DNA of 64,000 nucleotides, taken from NCBI GenBank assembly GCA_963721585.1, contig CAVRJN010000007.1, positions 1 to 64,000 of the forward strand. The letters are read 5' to 3'. The notes beneath the pieces are model-generated. The model was not told the DNA's origin. It saw only the letters and a program-made list of their open reading frames with translations, and did no database searches. Positions 17,172-26,359 of the stretch are shown here, in pieces. A program made the translations under genes and the position numbers. The DNA comes from Bog-473 sp963721585. GTDB taxonomy: Bacteria; Actinomycetota; Acidimicrobiia; Acidimicrobiales; RAAP-2. Position 1 is the stretch's first letter; every line of letters begins with the position of its first letter.

Positions 17172-18190
17172 GCAGGCACCGGGTCGGGCTGCGGCGAGGG
17201 GGCAGCGGGGTCGGCCGCCGTCAGGGGGAACCAGCAGGCGTAGCTGTGGCCCGGTTCCGCCTCGACCAGCGGCGGCTTCTCCAGGTGGCACTTGTCCTGC
17301 ACGTAGGGGCAGCGCGGGGAGAAGGGGCAGCCGGAAGGGGGGTTGAGGAGATCGGGCGGCCTGCCCTCAATGGCGGTCAGCCGGGTGTGGCTCGGCTCGG
17401 CGATGCGCGGCGTCGACTTGAGCAGTGCCTCGGTGTACGGCATCGCCATGCTCTTGAAGAGCACGTTGGTGGGCGCCTTCTCGACCACGTTGCCGGCGTA
17501 CATCACGATGATCTCGTCGGTACGCGTGGCCACCACCCCGAGGTCGTGCGTCACCAGGATCATGGCCATGTCGCGGTCTCGCTGCAGCTGGCTCAGCAGG
17601 TCGAGGATCTGCGCCTGTACGGTGACGTCGAGGCCGGTGGTGGGCTCGTCGGCCATGAGGAGGCGCGGGGCGCAGGCCAGGGCGATGGCGATCATGACGC
17701 GCTGGCGCATGCCGCCCGAGAGCTGGAACGGGTAGGCCTCGTACCGCTCGACGGGGGAGGGGATGCCGACCTGCATGAGAAGGGAGAGCGCGGTCTCCTT
17801 GGCCTCGCTCTTGGAGAGATTGAGGTGGATCCTGAGCGGTTCGGTGATCTGGTTCCCGATCCGCTGCACGGGATTGAGCGACGTCATGGGGTCCTGGAAC
17901 ACCATGGCGATGTGCGTGCTCCAGAGCTTGCGCAACTCGTCGTTCGGCGCATTGAGGAGCTCGGTGCCGTCGTAGCGCACCGAGCCGGTCTGTGTCGTCG
18001 TCGAGCGCGGAAGGAGGCCCATGATGGCCCGGGACAACACCGTCTTCCCCGAGCCCGACTCGCCGACGATGCCGAGGGTCTTGCCCTGGTCGAGGGTGAG
18101 CGAGACCCCCTGCACCGCCCGGAGCGGGCCGCGGCTCGTGGCGAAGGACACTTGGAGGTCCTCGACCTCGAGCAGCCGGCGACCGTTCAC
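17168..18190 (-). CDS. oppD: Oligopeptide ABC transporter ATPase (OppD/DppD type)
   Basis: The product is a 340-residue nucleotide-binding subunit with Walker A GESGSGKTV, Q-loop FQDPMTSLNP, signature LSGGMRQR, Walker B LLMADEPTTGLD and the VTHDLGVV switch. A C-terminal peptide-transporter domain ends with GCPFSPRCPYVQDKC. GTG 18190 overlaps the oppC stop (GTGA), giving tight coupling. It pairs with OppF to power the OppBC channel. Confidence 0.93.
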   Translation of the reverse strand: MNGRRLLEVEDLQVSFATSRGPLRAVQGVSLTLDQGKTLGIVGESGSGKTVLSRAIMGLLPRSTTTQTGSVRYDGTELLNAPNDELRKLWSTHIAMVFQDPMTSLNPVQRIGNQITEPLRIHLNLSKSEAKETALSLLMQVGIPSPVERYEAYPFQLSGGMRQRVMIAIALACAPRLLMADEPTTGLDVTVQAQILDLLSQLQRDRDMAMILVTHDLGVVATRTDEIIVMYAGNVVEKAPTNVLFKSMAMPYTEALLKSTPRIAEPSHTRLTAIEGRPPDLLNPPSGCPFSPRCPYVQDKCHLEKPPLVEAEPGHSYACWFPLTAADPAAPSPQPDPVPA

Positions 18191-19110
18191 AGCTTGATCT
18201 CGGAGACGTCGAAGTACGCGCGCAGCTTGTCGGCCACGACGTTGAGGCTGATGAGTAGCAGGAACATGGCCGTCGCCGGGAAGATCACCAACCAGGGATT
18301 GGTCTGCCCCTTGGCGCCCGACAGGAGGGACGAACCCTCGTTGAGCATGTTGCCCCAACTCGGTGTCGGCGGTGCGACGGACAACCCGAGGAAGGCCAGC
18401 GAGCCCTCCAGGACGATGATGGTGGCCACGGCGATGAGCCCGAAGGACACGATGGTCGGCATGATGTTGGGCAGGATCTCGCGGGAGAGGATCCGGGTGT
18501 CGCTGGCACCGAGCGCCTTGGCGGCCAGCACGAAGTCGCGGGTGGCATAAGACAAGGTCGAGGCCCGGACCACGCGGAAGACCAGCGGCGCCGCGAAGAG
18601 TCCGATGACAAGCGTGATCTTGAACAGCGACTTGCCCCAGAACGACACGATGGCGATGACGGCCACGATGGCGGGGAAGGCGAGCACCACATAGGAGCTC
18701 GTGTTGAGGAGTGTGTCCACGCGTCCCCGGCGGTAGGCCGAAATCATCGCAGGGACGCCGCCGACGAGCAGGGCGATGAGGGCGCCGCCGAAGCCTACGA
18801 CCAGGGACACCCGCGCCCCGAACACCAGACGGCTGAAGATGTCCCGGTAGAGGTCGTCGGTACCGAGCAGATGGCCCCAGCCCGGTCCCGCGTTCTGTGC
18901 GCTGCTGTAGTTGCCCAGGTTCGGGTTGGGCAAGGGCAGGAGGTTGGCGAAGGTGGCCGCCAGCGCGACCAGGACGATCCAGCCCGCACAGATCCAGAAG
19001 AGCACACCGAGCTTCTTCTTGGTCGGGTCGGCAGCCGCGTCGGCGTCGATCTCCTCCTTGATGTCGGCGAAGGCCTCGTTGGTCGGGCTCGTCAGGTTGA
19101 CGCTACTCAC
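18187..19110 (-). CDS. oppC: Oligopeptide ABC transporter permease (OppC/DppC type)
   Basis: The product is a 307-residue inner-membrane permease. A cytosolic N-terminus (1-35) precedes the first helix. A periplasmic loop with GWGHLLGTDDLYRDIFSR is typical of DppC. The EAA loop AAKALGASDTRILSREILP contacts the ATPases. About six helices are visible. GTG 19110 overlaps the end of oppB by 8 nt. Confidence 0.92.
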   Translation of the reverse strand: MSSVNLTSPTNEAFADIKEEIDADAAADPTKKKLGVLFWICAGWIVLVALAATFANLLPLPNPNLGNYSSAQNAGPGWGHLLGTDDLYRDIFSRLVFGARVSLVVGFGGALIALLVGGVPAMISAYRRGRVDTLLNTSSYVVLAFPAIVAVIAIVSFWGKSLFKITLVIGLFAAPLVFRVVRASTLSYATRDFVLAAKALGASDTRILSREILPNIMPTIVSFGLIAVATIIVLEGSLAFLGLSVAPPTPSWGNMLNEGSSLLSGAKGQTNPWLVIFPATAMFLLLISLNVVADKLRAYFDVSEIKL

Positions 19111-20050
19111 GGGCGATCCTCGGGTCGACGATGGTGAACAGGAAGTCGAAAATGAAGTTGATCAGCACGATGGCCACGGCCACGAACAATGTGATGCCCT
19201 GCACGACGGTGTAGTCGTCCTGGTTGACGCTCGAGATGAGTTGATACCCCAGACCCGGCATCTGCAATAGGAGCTCGACGATGAAGGTGCCGGCGATCAG
19301 GCCGCCGATGGTGACGCCGGCCGAGGCCAGCAGGGAGATGGAGGACGGCCGCAGGGCATGGCGCCACATGATGCGCCGGTCTGACAGGCCCTTCGACCGG
19401 GCCATGGTGATGAAGTCCTCCTGCAGGGTCGAGATCAGATCGTTCCGCAGCAATCGGAAGTAGACGACGATGCCGCCGAGGGCCAGGACGATGGAGGGCA
19501 ACAACATCGTGTGGATGTTCGACCCGAAGTCCTGGGTCAGGGGCACGTAGGAGGCCGGGCCGGGGAAGACGTGCCAGTGCACGGCGAAGATCAGCACCAG
19601 GACGGGCGCGATCACGAAGGGCGGCAGCGCCAGGAGGGCGAACGTGGTGCTGTTGGACGCCTGGTCGAACAGGTGGTTTGGCTTGCGGGCCGACTTCATC
19701 GCCATCGGGAAGGCGATGGCGAAGGCGATGATCTGGGAGAAGATGATCAGTTCGAGGTCGATGGGGAACGACTGGGCGATGATGCTCGTCGTCGACTGGT
19801 GCGTCGTGTACGACTGACCCAGGTTGCCTTGGAACACATGGCTGATCCAGATGAAGTACTGCTGCCACAGCGGTTTGTCGAGGCCGAGCTGGTGGTTGAG
19901 CGTCGCCACGTTCTGCGGCGTGGCGTTGGGACCGAGGATCGTGTCGGTCGGATTGCCCGGAAGCAGGTGCACCAGGAAGAAGGTGACGATCGAGACGAAG
20001 ATGATGATGATGATGAGCAGCACCAGCCGCTTGATGATGTAACGGGTCAC
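19103..20050 (-). CDS. oppB: Oligopeptide ABC transporter permease (OppB/DppB type)
   Basis: This 315-residue permease is the first gene of the operon. The first helix follows MTRYIIKRL directly. The PGNPTD motif after helix 1, the large extracytoplasmic loop and the EAA loop MARSKGLSDRRIMWRHALRP are diagnostic. GTG 20050 is preceded by a G-rich Shine-Dalgarno (AAGGGGGG). No substrate-binding protein gene is next to this operon; the only candidate in the window is at 55803-57626. The divergent neighbour is a GT-C family gene. Confidence 0.92.
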   Translation of the reverse strand: MTRYIIKRLVLLIIIIIFVSIVTFFLVHLLPGNPTDTILGPNATPQNVATLNHQLGLDKPLWQQYFIWISHVFQGNLGQSYTTHQSTTSIIAQSFPIDLELIIFSQIIAFAIAFPMAMKSARKPNHLFDQASNSTTFALLALPPFVIAPVLVLIFAVHWHVFPGPASYVPLTQDFGSNIHTMLLPSIVLALGGIVVYFRLLRNDLISTLQEDFITMARSKGLSDRRIMWRHALRPSSISLLASAGVTIGGLIAGTFIVELLLQMPGLGYQLISSVNQDDYTVVQGITLFVAVAIVLINFIFDFLFTIVDPRIARE

Positions 20051-20155
20051 GGCGCCCTTTCCCCCCTTCGCAGTGTCGATTCGCTTCGCCTGCGCCGGCC
20101 TCCTCCGGCGGCGGATGATCCTAGACCTCAGGCCCCTTGTCCTACCATGCGCCCC

Positions 20156-21742
20156 ATGTCCGAGGAGGTACCCGCTCTCACTGGTCGCACGCGCCTCGTT
20201 GTCGGCCTCGGCGTGGCGGTGGTGATCGCCGCCGGTCTGCTCCTTCGCTTCTGGACCCGGTCGGGCCTCTGGCTGGACGAGGCCCTGACCGTCGACATCG
20301 CCCGCCTGCCGCTGCACGAGATCCCCAACGCGCTCAAGCACGACGGCGCACCGCCGCTCTATTACTACCTCCTCCACTTCTGGATCGTCCTCTTCGGCCA
20401 GTCCGACGACGCCGTGCGGTCCATGTCCGGTCTGATCGCGGTGATCACCCTGCCGGTCGGCTGGCTGTGCGGCCGGCGCCTCGGGGGCCGGGCCTTGGCC
20501 TGGACGACGCTCGTGTTGCTGGCCAGCGCGCCGTTCGCCGTGTACTACGCCACGGAGTCGCGCATGTATGCGCTGGTCATCCTCCTGACCGGCTGCGGCT
20601 TCCTGGCACTGGGCCGGGCGGTCGACAGACCCCGCCCCGGCAATCTCATCGGGGTCGCGGTCGTGACGGCGGCGCTCCTCTACACGCAGTACTGGGCCGT
20701 CTACCTGGTGGCCATGGTCGGGATCTGGCTCGTGGTGTCCGTCGTCCGCACCCGGCGGCACGGCCACCCCGAGGAGGCGCCGTGGGCCGCCCTCATCGCG
20801 GTGGCGGTCGGTTGCCTCCTCTTCGTTCCGTGGGTGCCGACATTCGTCTATCAGGCCAAGTACACCGGCACTCCGTGGGCGGCGCCACCAAACTTCTCCG
20901 CCGTCATCAACGCCCTCACGGGCTTTACGGACAACCAGGGTTCCACGTTGCAGACGGGGACCAACCAGGGGCGTCTGCTGGCCGTGATCTATTTCGCCAT
21001 GTTGGCGCTCGCCCTCTTCGGCATCGGCCGGTCCGGGCGCATCATCGAACTCGACCTGCGCACGCGTCCCCGAGCGCGGAGCCTCTGCTTCGTGGTGCTG
21101 GGCACGCTGTTCGCCGCCATCGCCGGCGGGATCCTGACCGCCAGCGCGTTCTCCTCGCGCTACGCCGCGGTCGTGTTCCTGCCCTTCCTCCTTCTCGTCG
21201 CGCTGGGGACGACGACATTGCTCAACCCGAAGGTCCGTGTGGTGATCGTCGGGTTGGCCGTGGTGGCCGGGCTGGTGTCCTCCGCCCAGAACGTGACCAC
21301 GCAGAGGACCCAGGGCGGCGCCGTGGCCGCCGCCATCAACGCGGAGGCCAAGCCGGGGGACGTCGTCGCCTTCTGTCCCGACCAACTCGGTCCGTCGGTC
21401 TACCGGCAAATCCGCGATCCCTCGCAGTACACCATGCTGACGTTCCCGCGGCGCACGGGCCCGCAGATCGTCGACTGGGTCAACTACGCCGACACCGTGC
21501 ACGCGGCCAATCCCGACACCTTCGCCACCGACGTGGGCCAGCTGGCCGGGACGAACCACCATGTCTGGCTCGTCTGGGAACCGATGTACCAGACGTACGG
21601 GGTCAAGTGCGAGACGATCGCCACCGACCTCCTGGACGCCGCCACCAAGAACGGCGGGGGAGGGCGCAACGTCGTGACCAGCCACCCCGCCCTGTACTAC
21701 GAGCCGATGAACCTCACCGAGTACGTCGGCGCAGGTTCCTGA
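20156..21742 (+). CDS. GT-C membrane glycosyltransferase (PMT/ArnT-like)
   Basis: The product has about 528 residues with some 11-12 membrane helices and the hallmark first loop SGLWLDEALTVDIARLPL, where Asp-Glu is the usual metal/phospholipid-donor site of GT-C enzymes. HDGAPPLYYYLLHFW matches the family's second conserved loop. A soluble C-terminal region (about 390-528) is extracytoplasmic. It should move a sugar from a polyprenyl-phosphate donor to an envelope acceptor. ATG 20147 is an equally possible start. It opens the plus-strand envelope cluster. Confidence 0.8.
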   Translation: MSEEVPALTGRTRLVVGLGVAVVIAAGLLLRFWTRSGLWLDEALTVDIARLPLHEIPNALKHDGAPPLYYYLLHFWIVLFGQSDDAVRSMSGLIAVITLPVGWLCGRRLGGRALAWTTLVLLASAPFAVYYATESRMYALVILLTGCGFLALGRAVDRPRPGNLIGVAVVTAALLYTQYWAVYLVAMVGIWLVVSVVRTRRHGHPEEAPWAALIAVAVGCLLFVPWVPTFVYQAKYTGTPWAAPPNFSAVINALTGFTDNQGSTLQTGTNQGRLLAVIYFAMLALALFGIGRSGRIIELDLRTRPRARSLCFVVLGTLFAAIAGGILTASAFSSRYAAVVFLPFLLLVALGTTTLLNPKVRVVIVGLAVVAGLVSSAQNVTTQRTQGGAVAAAINAEAKPGDVVAFCPDQLGPSVYRQIRDPSQYTMLTFPRRTGPQIVDWVNYADTVHAANPDTFATDVGQLAGTNHHVWLVWEPMYQTYGVKCETIATDLLDAATKNGGGGRNVVTSHPALYYEPMNLTEYVGAGS

Positions 21743-21791
21743 GCGCCCCGGGGCGTCCGCCACCCTCCCCGAGGGCCCGCGGGGGGTCCAC

Positions 21792-21797
21792 TAACCT
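21792..21797 (+). promoter_or_regulatory. TAACCT -10 element, FAD oxidoreductase
   Basis: TAACCT lies 9 nt before GTG 21807 with no Shine-Dalgarno between, fitting a leaderless or near-leaderless transcript. Confidence 0.45.
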
Positions 21798-21806
21798 GCC
21801 TCCACA

Positions 21807-23294
21807 GTGACCGCACGCGAAGAAGCGCCCGTCGTCATTGCCGGCGCGGGCCCAGGAGGCCTGACCGCGGCCTACCTCCTGACGAAACGGGGGGAGCACC
21901 CGGTCGTGCTGGAGGCCGATGACGTGGTGGGCGGTATCAGCCGCACGGTGGTACGGGACGGATGGCGCTTCGACCTCGGTGGCCACCGCTTCTTCACCAA
22001 GGTGGACGAGGTCGAAGCTCTGTGGCACGAGATCCTGCCCGAGGGGGACTTCATGCTCCGCCCCCGGATGAGCCGCATCTACTACAAGGGCAAGTTCCTG
22101 GACTACCCGCTCCGGGCCCTGAACGTGCTGCGCAACATCGCGCTCTGGGAGGGGTTCCTCATCGTCTTCTCGTACCTGTGGTCCCGCATCCGCCCCCCCA
22201 AGGACGAGTCCAACTACGAGAATTGGCTCGTGAAGCGCTTCGGCTGGCGCCTCTACCGCACCTTCTTCAAGACCTACACCGAGAAGGTGTGGGGTGTGCC
22301 CGTGTCCGAGATGCCGGCCGACTGGGCCGCCCAACGGGTCAAGAACCTCGATCTGCGCAAGGCGGTGCTCAACTCCATCCTGCCCAAGCGCGGCCAGACG
22401 GAGATCACCACTCTCATCGAGGAGTTCCAGTACCCCAAGTACGGCCCCGGCATGATGTGGGAGATCTGCGCAGAGAAGGTGCAGGCTGCCGGCGGGACAC
22501 TCGAGATGCAGGCGCCGCTGACCCGCATCAACGTCGTAGAGGGCCGCGCCGTGTCCGTGACGTACACCCAGGGCGGCTCCGACCACACGATCGCCGCCTC
22601 GCACGTGGTGTCCACCATGCCGATGCGCGAACTGGTCCACACCATCACGCCGCCCCCGCCGCCCGAGGTGGTCGCCGCCGCCGACGACCTGCACTACCGC
22701 GACTACCTCACGGTGGCACTCGTGGTCCCCGAGTCGCGCAGCTTCCCCGACAACTGGATCTACATCCACGCCACCGACGTCGAGGTGGGGCGCATTCAGA
22801 ACTACGGGTCGTGGTCGCCCTACCTCGTCAAGGACGGGCGGACCTGCCTGGGTCTGGAGTACTTCGTCTTCGAGGGCGACGACATGTGGAACCTGCCCGA
22901 CGACGATCTCATCGCGCTCGGGACCCGGGAGCTGATCGCACTCGGACTGGCGGCCCCCGGCGATGTCGAGCACGGCTACGTCGTGCGCGTCCCGAAGGCG
23001 TACCCGTACTACGACTTCACCTACAAGGCCAACGTCGACACGATCCGCAAGTGGATCGAAACCGAGGCGCCCAACATCCATCCGGTCGGTCGAAACGGGA
23101 TGCACAAGTACAACAACCAGGACCACTCCATGTACACCGCCATGCTGACGGTGGAGAACATGTACGGCGCCGATCACGACATCTGGTCGGTCAACGTCGA
23201 GGAGGAGTACCACGAGGCGGGGTCGACCGGACGGGACGCCCCGGTGCTGCCGCGCCGCACGAGCGGCACGGCAGGCACGCTCAAAGCTGGCTAA
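21807..23294 (+). CDS. FAD-dependent oxidoreductase of an envelope glycan cluster
   Basis: The product is 495 residues. The N-terminal dinucleotide fold has VIAGAGPGGLTAAYLL and an acidic strand end VVLEADDVVGG. FDLGGHRFFTKVDEV resembles protoporphyrinogen oxidase, amine oxidase and UDP-galactopyranose mutase relatives. Later motifs include YGPGMMWEICAEKVQAAGG. It lacks a signal peptide. Members often sit in polysaccharide loci and may act on nucleotide sugars or polyprenyl-linked sugars, but the substrate is not determined by sequence. GTG start with its own -10. Confidence 0.75.
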   Translation: MTAREEAPVVIAGAGPGGLTAAYLLTKRGEHPVVLEADDVVGGISRTVVRDGWRFDLGGHRFFTKVDEVEALWHEILPEGDFMLRPRMSRIYYKGKFLDYPLRALNVLRNIALWEGFLIVFSYLWSRIRPPKDESNYENWLVKRFGWRLYRTFFKTYTEKVWGVPVSEMPADWAAQRVKNLDLRKAVLNSILPKRGQTEITTLIEEFQYPKYGPGMMWEICAEKVQAAGGTLEMQAPLTRINVVEGRAVSVTYTQGGSDHTIAASHVVSTMPMRELVHTITPPPPPEVVAAADDLHYRDYLTVALVVPESRSFPDNWIYIHATDVEVGRIQNYGSWSPYLVKDGRTCLGLEYFVFEGDDMWNLPDDDLIALGTRELIALGLAAPGDVEHGYVVRVPKAYPYYDFTYKANVDTIRKWIETEAPNIHPVGRNGMHKYNNQDHSMYTAMLTVENMYGADHDIWSVNVEEEYHEAGSTGRDAPVLPRRTSGTAGTLKAG

Positions 23295-23331
23295 ACACGC
23301 GCCGAGCCGGGCGCGGCTGTGGCGACCGTGG

Positions 23332-25194
23332 ATGACCCTCGTCGTGGGGGGAATGTTGTACGTCGCGCTCGGGTTCCTGTTGTGGGTGCACGCCTGGGCT
23401 GAGGGCGCCACGACCCACACCCTGTGCGGGTGCGGTGACCCCGCGCTGTTCCTGTGGTTCTTCCAGTGGCCCGCCACGGCACTGGCGCACGGGCAGAACC
23501 CGTTCTTCTCGAGCGCGCTCTTCCACCCGGGCGGCATCAACCTGCTGGCGCAGACCTCGGTGAGCGGATTGAGCATCCCGCTCGTTCCCGTGACGTGGAT
23601 CTGGGGCCCGGTGGCGTCGCTCAACGTGGCCTCGACCATCACGCCCGCGCTCACAGCCTTCACCGCGTTCGTGGTCATCCGGCGCTGGGCCCCGTGGACA
23701 CCGGCCGCCTTTCTCGGCGGCCTGCTCTACGGCTTCTCGCCCTTCGTCCTGTCGAGCCTCGAGTTCGCCCATCTGATGACGGCGGCGCTCATGCTGCTCC
23801 CGCTCATCCTGGCCGTCCTCGACGAGATCCTCATCCGCCAGCGTCACGGCGCGCTCGGAGCCGGGATCCTGCTTGCGGTGCTGTTGTTCGCGCAGTTCTT
23901 CTTCTCCTCCGAGCTTCTGGCGATCGTCGCCGTGGTGGCCGTGGTCTGTGCCGTGGCGCTGGTGACCGCCGCGCTGATCGCCGATGCGGGTGCCGTGCGC
24001 GCAAAGTTTCCGCACGCAGCCGCGGGATTGGCCATCGGCCTCGGGCTCGGCCTCGTGCTGCTGGCGTGGCCGGTCTGGTTCGCGCTCAAGGGGCCGGCCA
24101 GTCTCTCGGGGTTGGTCTGGCCGCACGTCGGGGTGATCGGTGGCTTCGTCCCCTCGAGCTTCGTCACGACCGGGTACCCGCCCCGGTCCAATGTGTTCCT
24201 GGCCCTCGGCGGCTACGAGGGCGCCCCGCTGGCGTCCGCCGCATACCTGGGATGGAGCTTTCTGGTCGTCATGGTGGCGGGACTGGTGGCCTTCTGGCGG
24301 GACCGCCGGCTGTGGTTCTTCGGTTTCGCCCTCGTCGTGTGTGCGGCCTGGTCCCTCGGCGAACGGCACGGGCAATGGGAGCCGGCCTGGATCTTCACGC
24401 GGATCCCGGTGGTCGACAACATCATTGAGCAGCGCTTCATGGCGGTTGGCTTCCTGGCCGCAGCCGTGATCCTGGCCGTCATCCTCGAGCATGTGCACCG
24501 AGCGGTGCCCGACTGGCGGGGGGCGCTCGGCGCGCTGGCCGTGGCGGCGTTCGCACTCGTGCCGATTGGCATCATCTTCGGCGACCGCCTGCCCTTCACC
24601 ATGCAGGCGGTCACGCTGCCCCGCTGGTACAGCGAGATTGCACCCACACTCCCGTCGGGGCGGGTCCTGCTGTCGTACCCGGCACCGTTCTCCGGTCTGC
24701 AGGACGCCATGGCGTGGCAGGCGGTCAACCGGATGCACTACAGCCAGGCGGGTGGCGGAGGCCCCCAGGGGGTGGCGGCCCGGGCCGGATCGGCGAAGGC
24801 CGGATTCAACCTGCTCAGCCTGCTCGACTTCGGTCTGGGCCACCCCGAACCGGCCGGGACGCCCGCGCAGTACGCCGCCGTGCGTCATGCGCTCGCTGTG
24901 TGGCAGGTCACCACAGTCGTCATCGCGACCGATCCTGCCGCCCCGAGGGTGGAGCAGGGCCACGACCCCGTCTATGCGGCAGCCTTCATGACGGCCGCCC
25001 TCGGCCGCCTGCCCACCCTCGAGGCCGGCGCCTGGGTCTGGAACAACGTGCAGTTGCGCCGCTCCGGACCCCTCGACCTCAGGGCGGGCACGCTTGCCAC
25101 CTGCACCGAAGCGGCCGAGGGGAGGCTGGGGGTCTTCAGGGCGACCATGCAGCTTCCCGATTGCGTCGCCGGGGGTGCCCGGGGGGCAGCGTAA
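23332..25194 (+). CDS. Multispanning membrane protein, GT-C-like
   Basis: The product is 620 residues with about 11-12 hydrophobic segments over residues 1-430 and a soluble C-terminal part. The N-terminal loop holds CGCGDPALFLWFFQWPATAL, and NPFFSSALFHPGGINLL follows. This layout recalls GT-C-type proteins, but no donor-site motif is certain. It follows the FAD oxidoreductase by 37 nt and probably belongs to the same transcript. Its last codons lie in the first unit of a 27-bp tandem repeat. Confidence 0.6.
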   Translation: MTLVVGGMLYVALGFLLWVHAWAEGATTHTLCGCGDPALFLWFFQWPATALAHGQNPFFSSALFHPGGINLLAQTSVSGLSIPLVPVTWIWGPVASLNVASTITPALTAFTAFVVIRRWAPWTPAAFLGGLLYGFSPFVLSSLEFAHLMTAALMLLPLILAVLDEILIRQRHGALGAGILLAVLLFAQFFFSSELLAIVAVVAVVCAVALVTAALIADAGAVRAKFPHAAAGLAIGLGLGLVLLAWPVWFALKGPASLSGLVWPHVGVIGGFVPSSFVTTGYPPRSNVFLALGGYEGAPLASAAYLGWSFLVVMVAGLVAFWRDRRLWFFGFALVVCAAWSLGERHGQWEPAWIFTRIPVVDNIIEQRFMAVGFLAAAVILAVILEHVHRAVPDWRGALGALAVAAFALVPIGIIFGDRLPFTMQAVTLPRWYSEIAPTLPSGRVLLSYPAPFSGLQDAMAWQAVNRMHYSQAGGGGPQGVAARAGSAKAGFNLLSLLDFGLGHPEPAGTPAQYAAVRHALAVWQVTTVVIATDPAAPRVEQGHDPVYAAAFMTAALGRLPTLEAGAWVWNNVQLRRSGPLDLRAGTLATCTEAAEGRLGVFRATMQLPDCVAGGARGAA

Positions 25195-25251
25195 AGCGGG
25201 GGTGCCCCGGGGGCACCGGAGAGCGGGGATGTCCCGGGGGCACCGGAAAAG
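25170..25251. repeat. Three tandem imperfect 27-28 bp repeats
   Basis: Units start at 25170, 25197 and 25224, each close to CGGGGGTGCCCCGGGGGCAC plus a short A/G tail. The core (GGTGCCCCGGGGGCACC) is nearly self-complementary, so each unit can form a GC hairpin. The first unit includes the stop codon of the preceding gene. They may end transcription or be a replication-slippage product. Confidence 0.7.
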
Positions 25252-25417
25252 CGGTAGATGGGATACTCAAGGCACGGCCGGGACCGGCCGACGACAAGGA
25301 GTCGGGCACCCCGGCGCCCGGGCACCGGTTCCCCAGTGGCGCCCGAGGGGGCCAGGCCCGGTGATCGGGCGTGTTTCCCGTACGAGGGTGGGGGGCAACG
25401 AGAAAGACGGTGGCGGC

Positions 25418-26359
25418 GTGACGAGGTCGGGTGTGCGAAGCCTGTTGGGCGCCGCCTGCTTCCTGCTGTCGTGCGTCGGCCTCCTGCCGTCGTGCGTCGG
25501 CCTGACGGCGCTGCCGGCTTCGTCCGCGGGAGCCGCGACCGTGGTCCGGGCCGACGCGTCGGGGGGCGCCCGGGTGGCCTTTCCGCTTGCCCCCGGCCTG
25601 ACGGCGACGGAGCACGCCGCACTGGAGCACTCGGGTGCCTACGGGACCCACCCGTTGCGGCTGCTGGTCCTCGGCGACTCCATCGCCATGACGCTGGGCA
25701 TGGGCCTCTCGGTGGACGCCCAGCAGCAGTACGGCGTGACCGTGACCGACGACGCCACCGTCGGGTGCGATCTCGACCCGCAACTCCAGGTCGTCACGTC
25801 CGGAGCAGTGGGGCCGGCCACGCCGGGGTGCGACAATTGGCGGAGCCTGTGGCCGTTCCTGATCGCCGGGCAGCGGCCCCAGGTCGTCGCCTTGGGCCTG
25901 GGGCGCTGGGAGGTCACCGATCACCTCTTCGGCGGGCGCTGGGTGCACATCGGCGAACCGGCCTGGAACGACCACCTGACGTCCGATCTGCAGTCTGCAA
26001 TCACCATCCTCCATTCGTTTGGTGCCAAAGTGGTGCTGTTCACCATGCCCTACGTCGACCCCAGTAACCGGCAGCCCGACGGCCAGCCCTGGTCCGAGAA
26101 CACGTCGGCCCGCGTGCAGGCCTACAACGCAGTGGTGTGGCAGGTGGCGCACACCCATCCCGGTGTGGTCAGCGTGATCGACCTCAACAAGATGCTGAGT
26201 CCCGACGGCCTCTACACACCGTCGCTGTCGGGGGTCGACGTGCGCTCCACCGACGGCATCCACATCAGCGTGGATGGTGGCGAGTTCCTGCAGCGCCAGA
26301 TTCTGCCCGCGGTCGATCGCATCGGCATGGAGGACGAGGCGGCAAGGGCCCGCACGTGA
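25418..26359 (+). CDS. Secreted SGNH-hydrolase-like protein
   Basis: The 313-residue product begins with an export signal (VTRSGVRSLL, then a Cys- and Leu-rich core to ASSAGAA). The mature part is an SGNH domain: block I VLGDSIAM with nucleophile Ser, a later RWEV region and block V DGIHIS with Asp/His. Such domains add or remove acetyl groups on surface glycans. GTG 25418 is chosen because it directly precedes the signal; several upstream in-frame starts exist. The flippase start overlaps its stop. Confidence 0.7.
   Translation: MTRSGVRSLLGAACFLLSCVGLLPSCVGLTALPASSAGAATVVRADASGGARVAFPLAPGLTATEHAALEHSGAYGTHPLRLLVLGDSIAMTLGMGLSVDAQQQYGVTVTDDATVGCDLDPQLQVVTSGAVGPATPGCDNWRSLWPFLIAGQRPQVVALGLGRWEVTDHLFGGRWVHIGEPAWNDHLTSDLQSAITILHSFGAKVVLFTMPYVDPSNRQPDGQPWSENTSARVQAYNAVVWQVAHTHPGVVSVIDLNKMLSPDGLYTPSLSGVDVRSTDGIHISVDGGEFLQRQILPAVDRIGMEDEAARART

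Noticed and set aside
25094..25417. N-terminal extension of the SGNH protein
   Set aside because: The extra 108 residues are Gly/Arg/Pro-rich, read through the tandem hairpin repeats and lie before a clear signal peptide; GTG 25418 is a better start.
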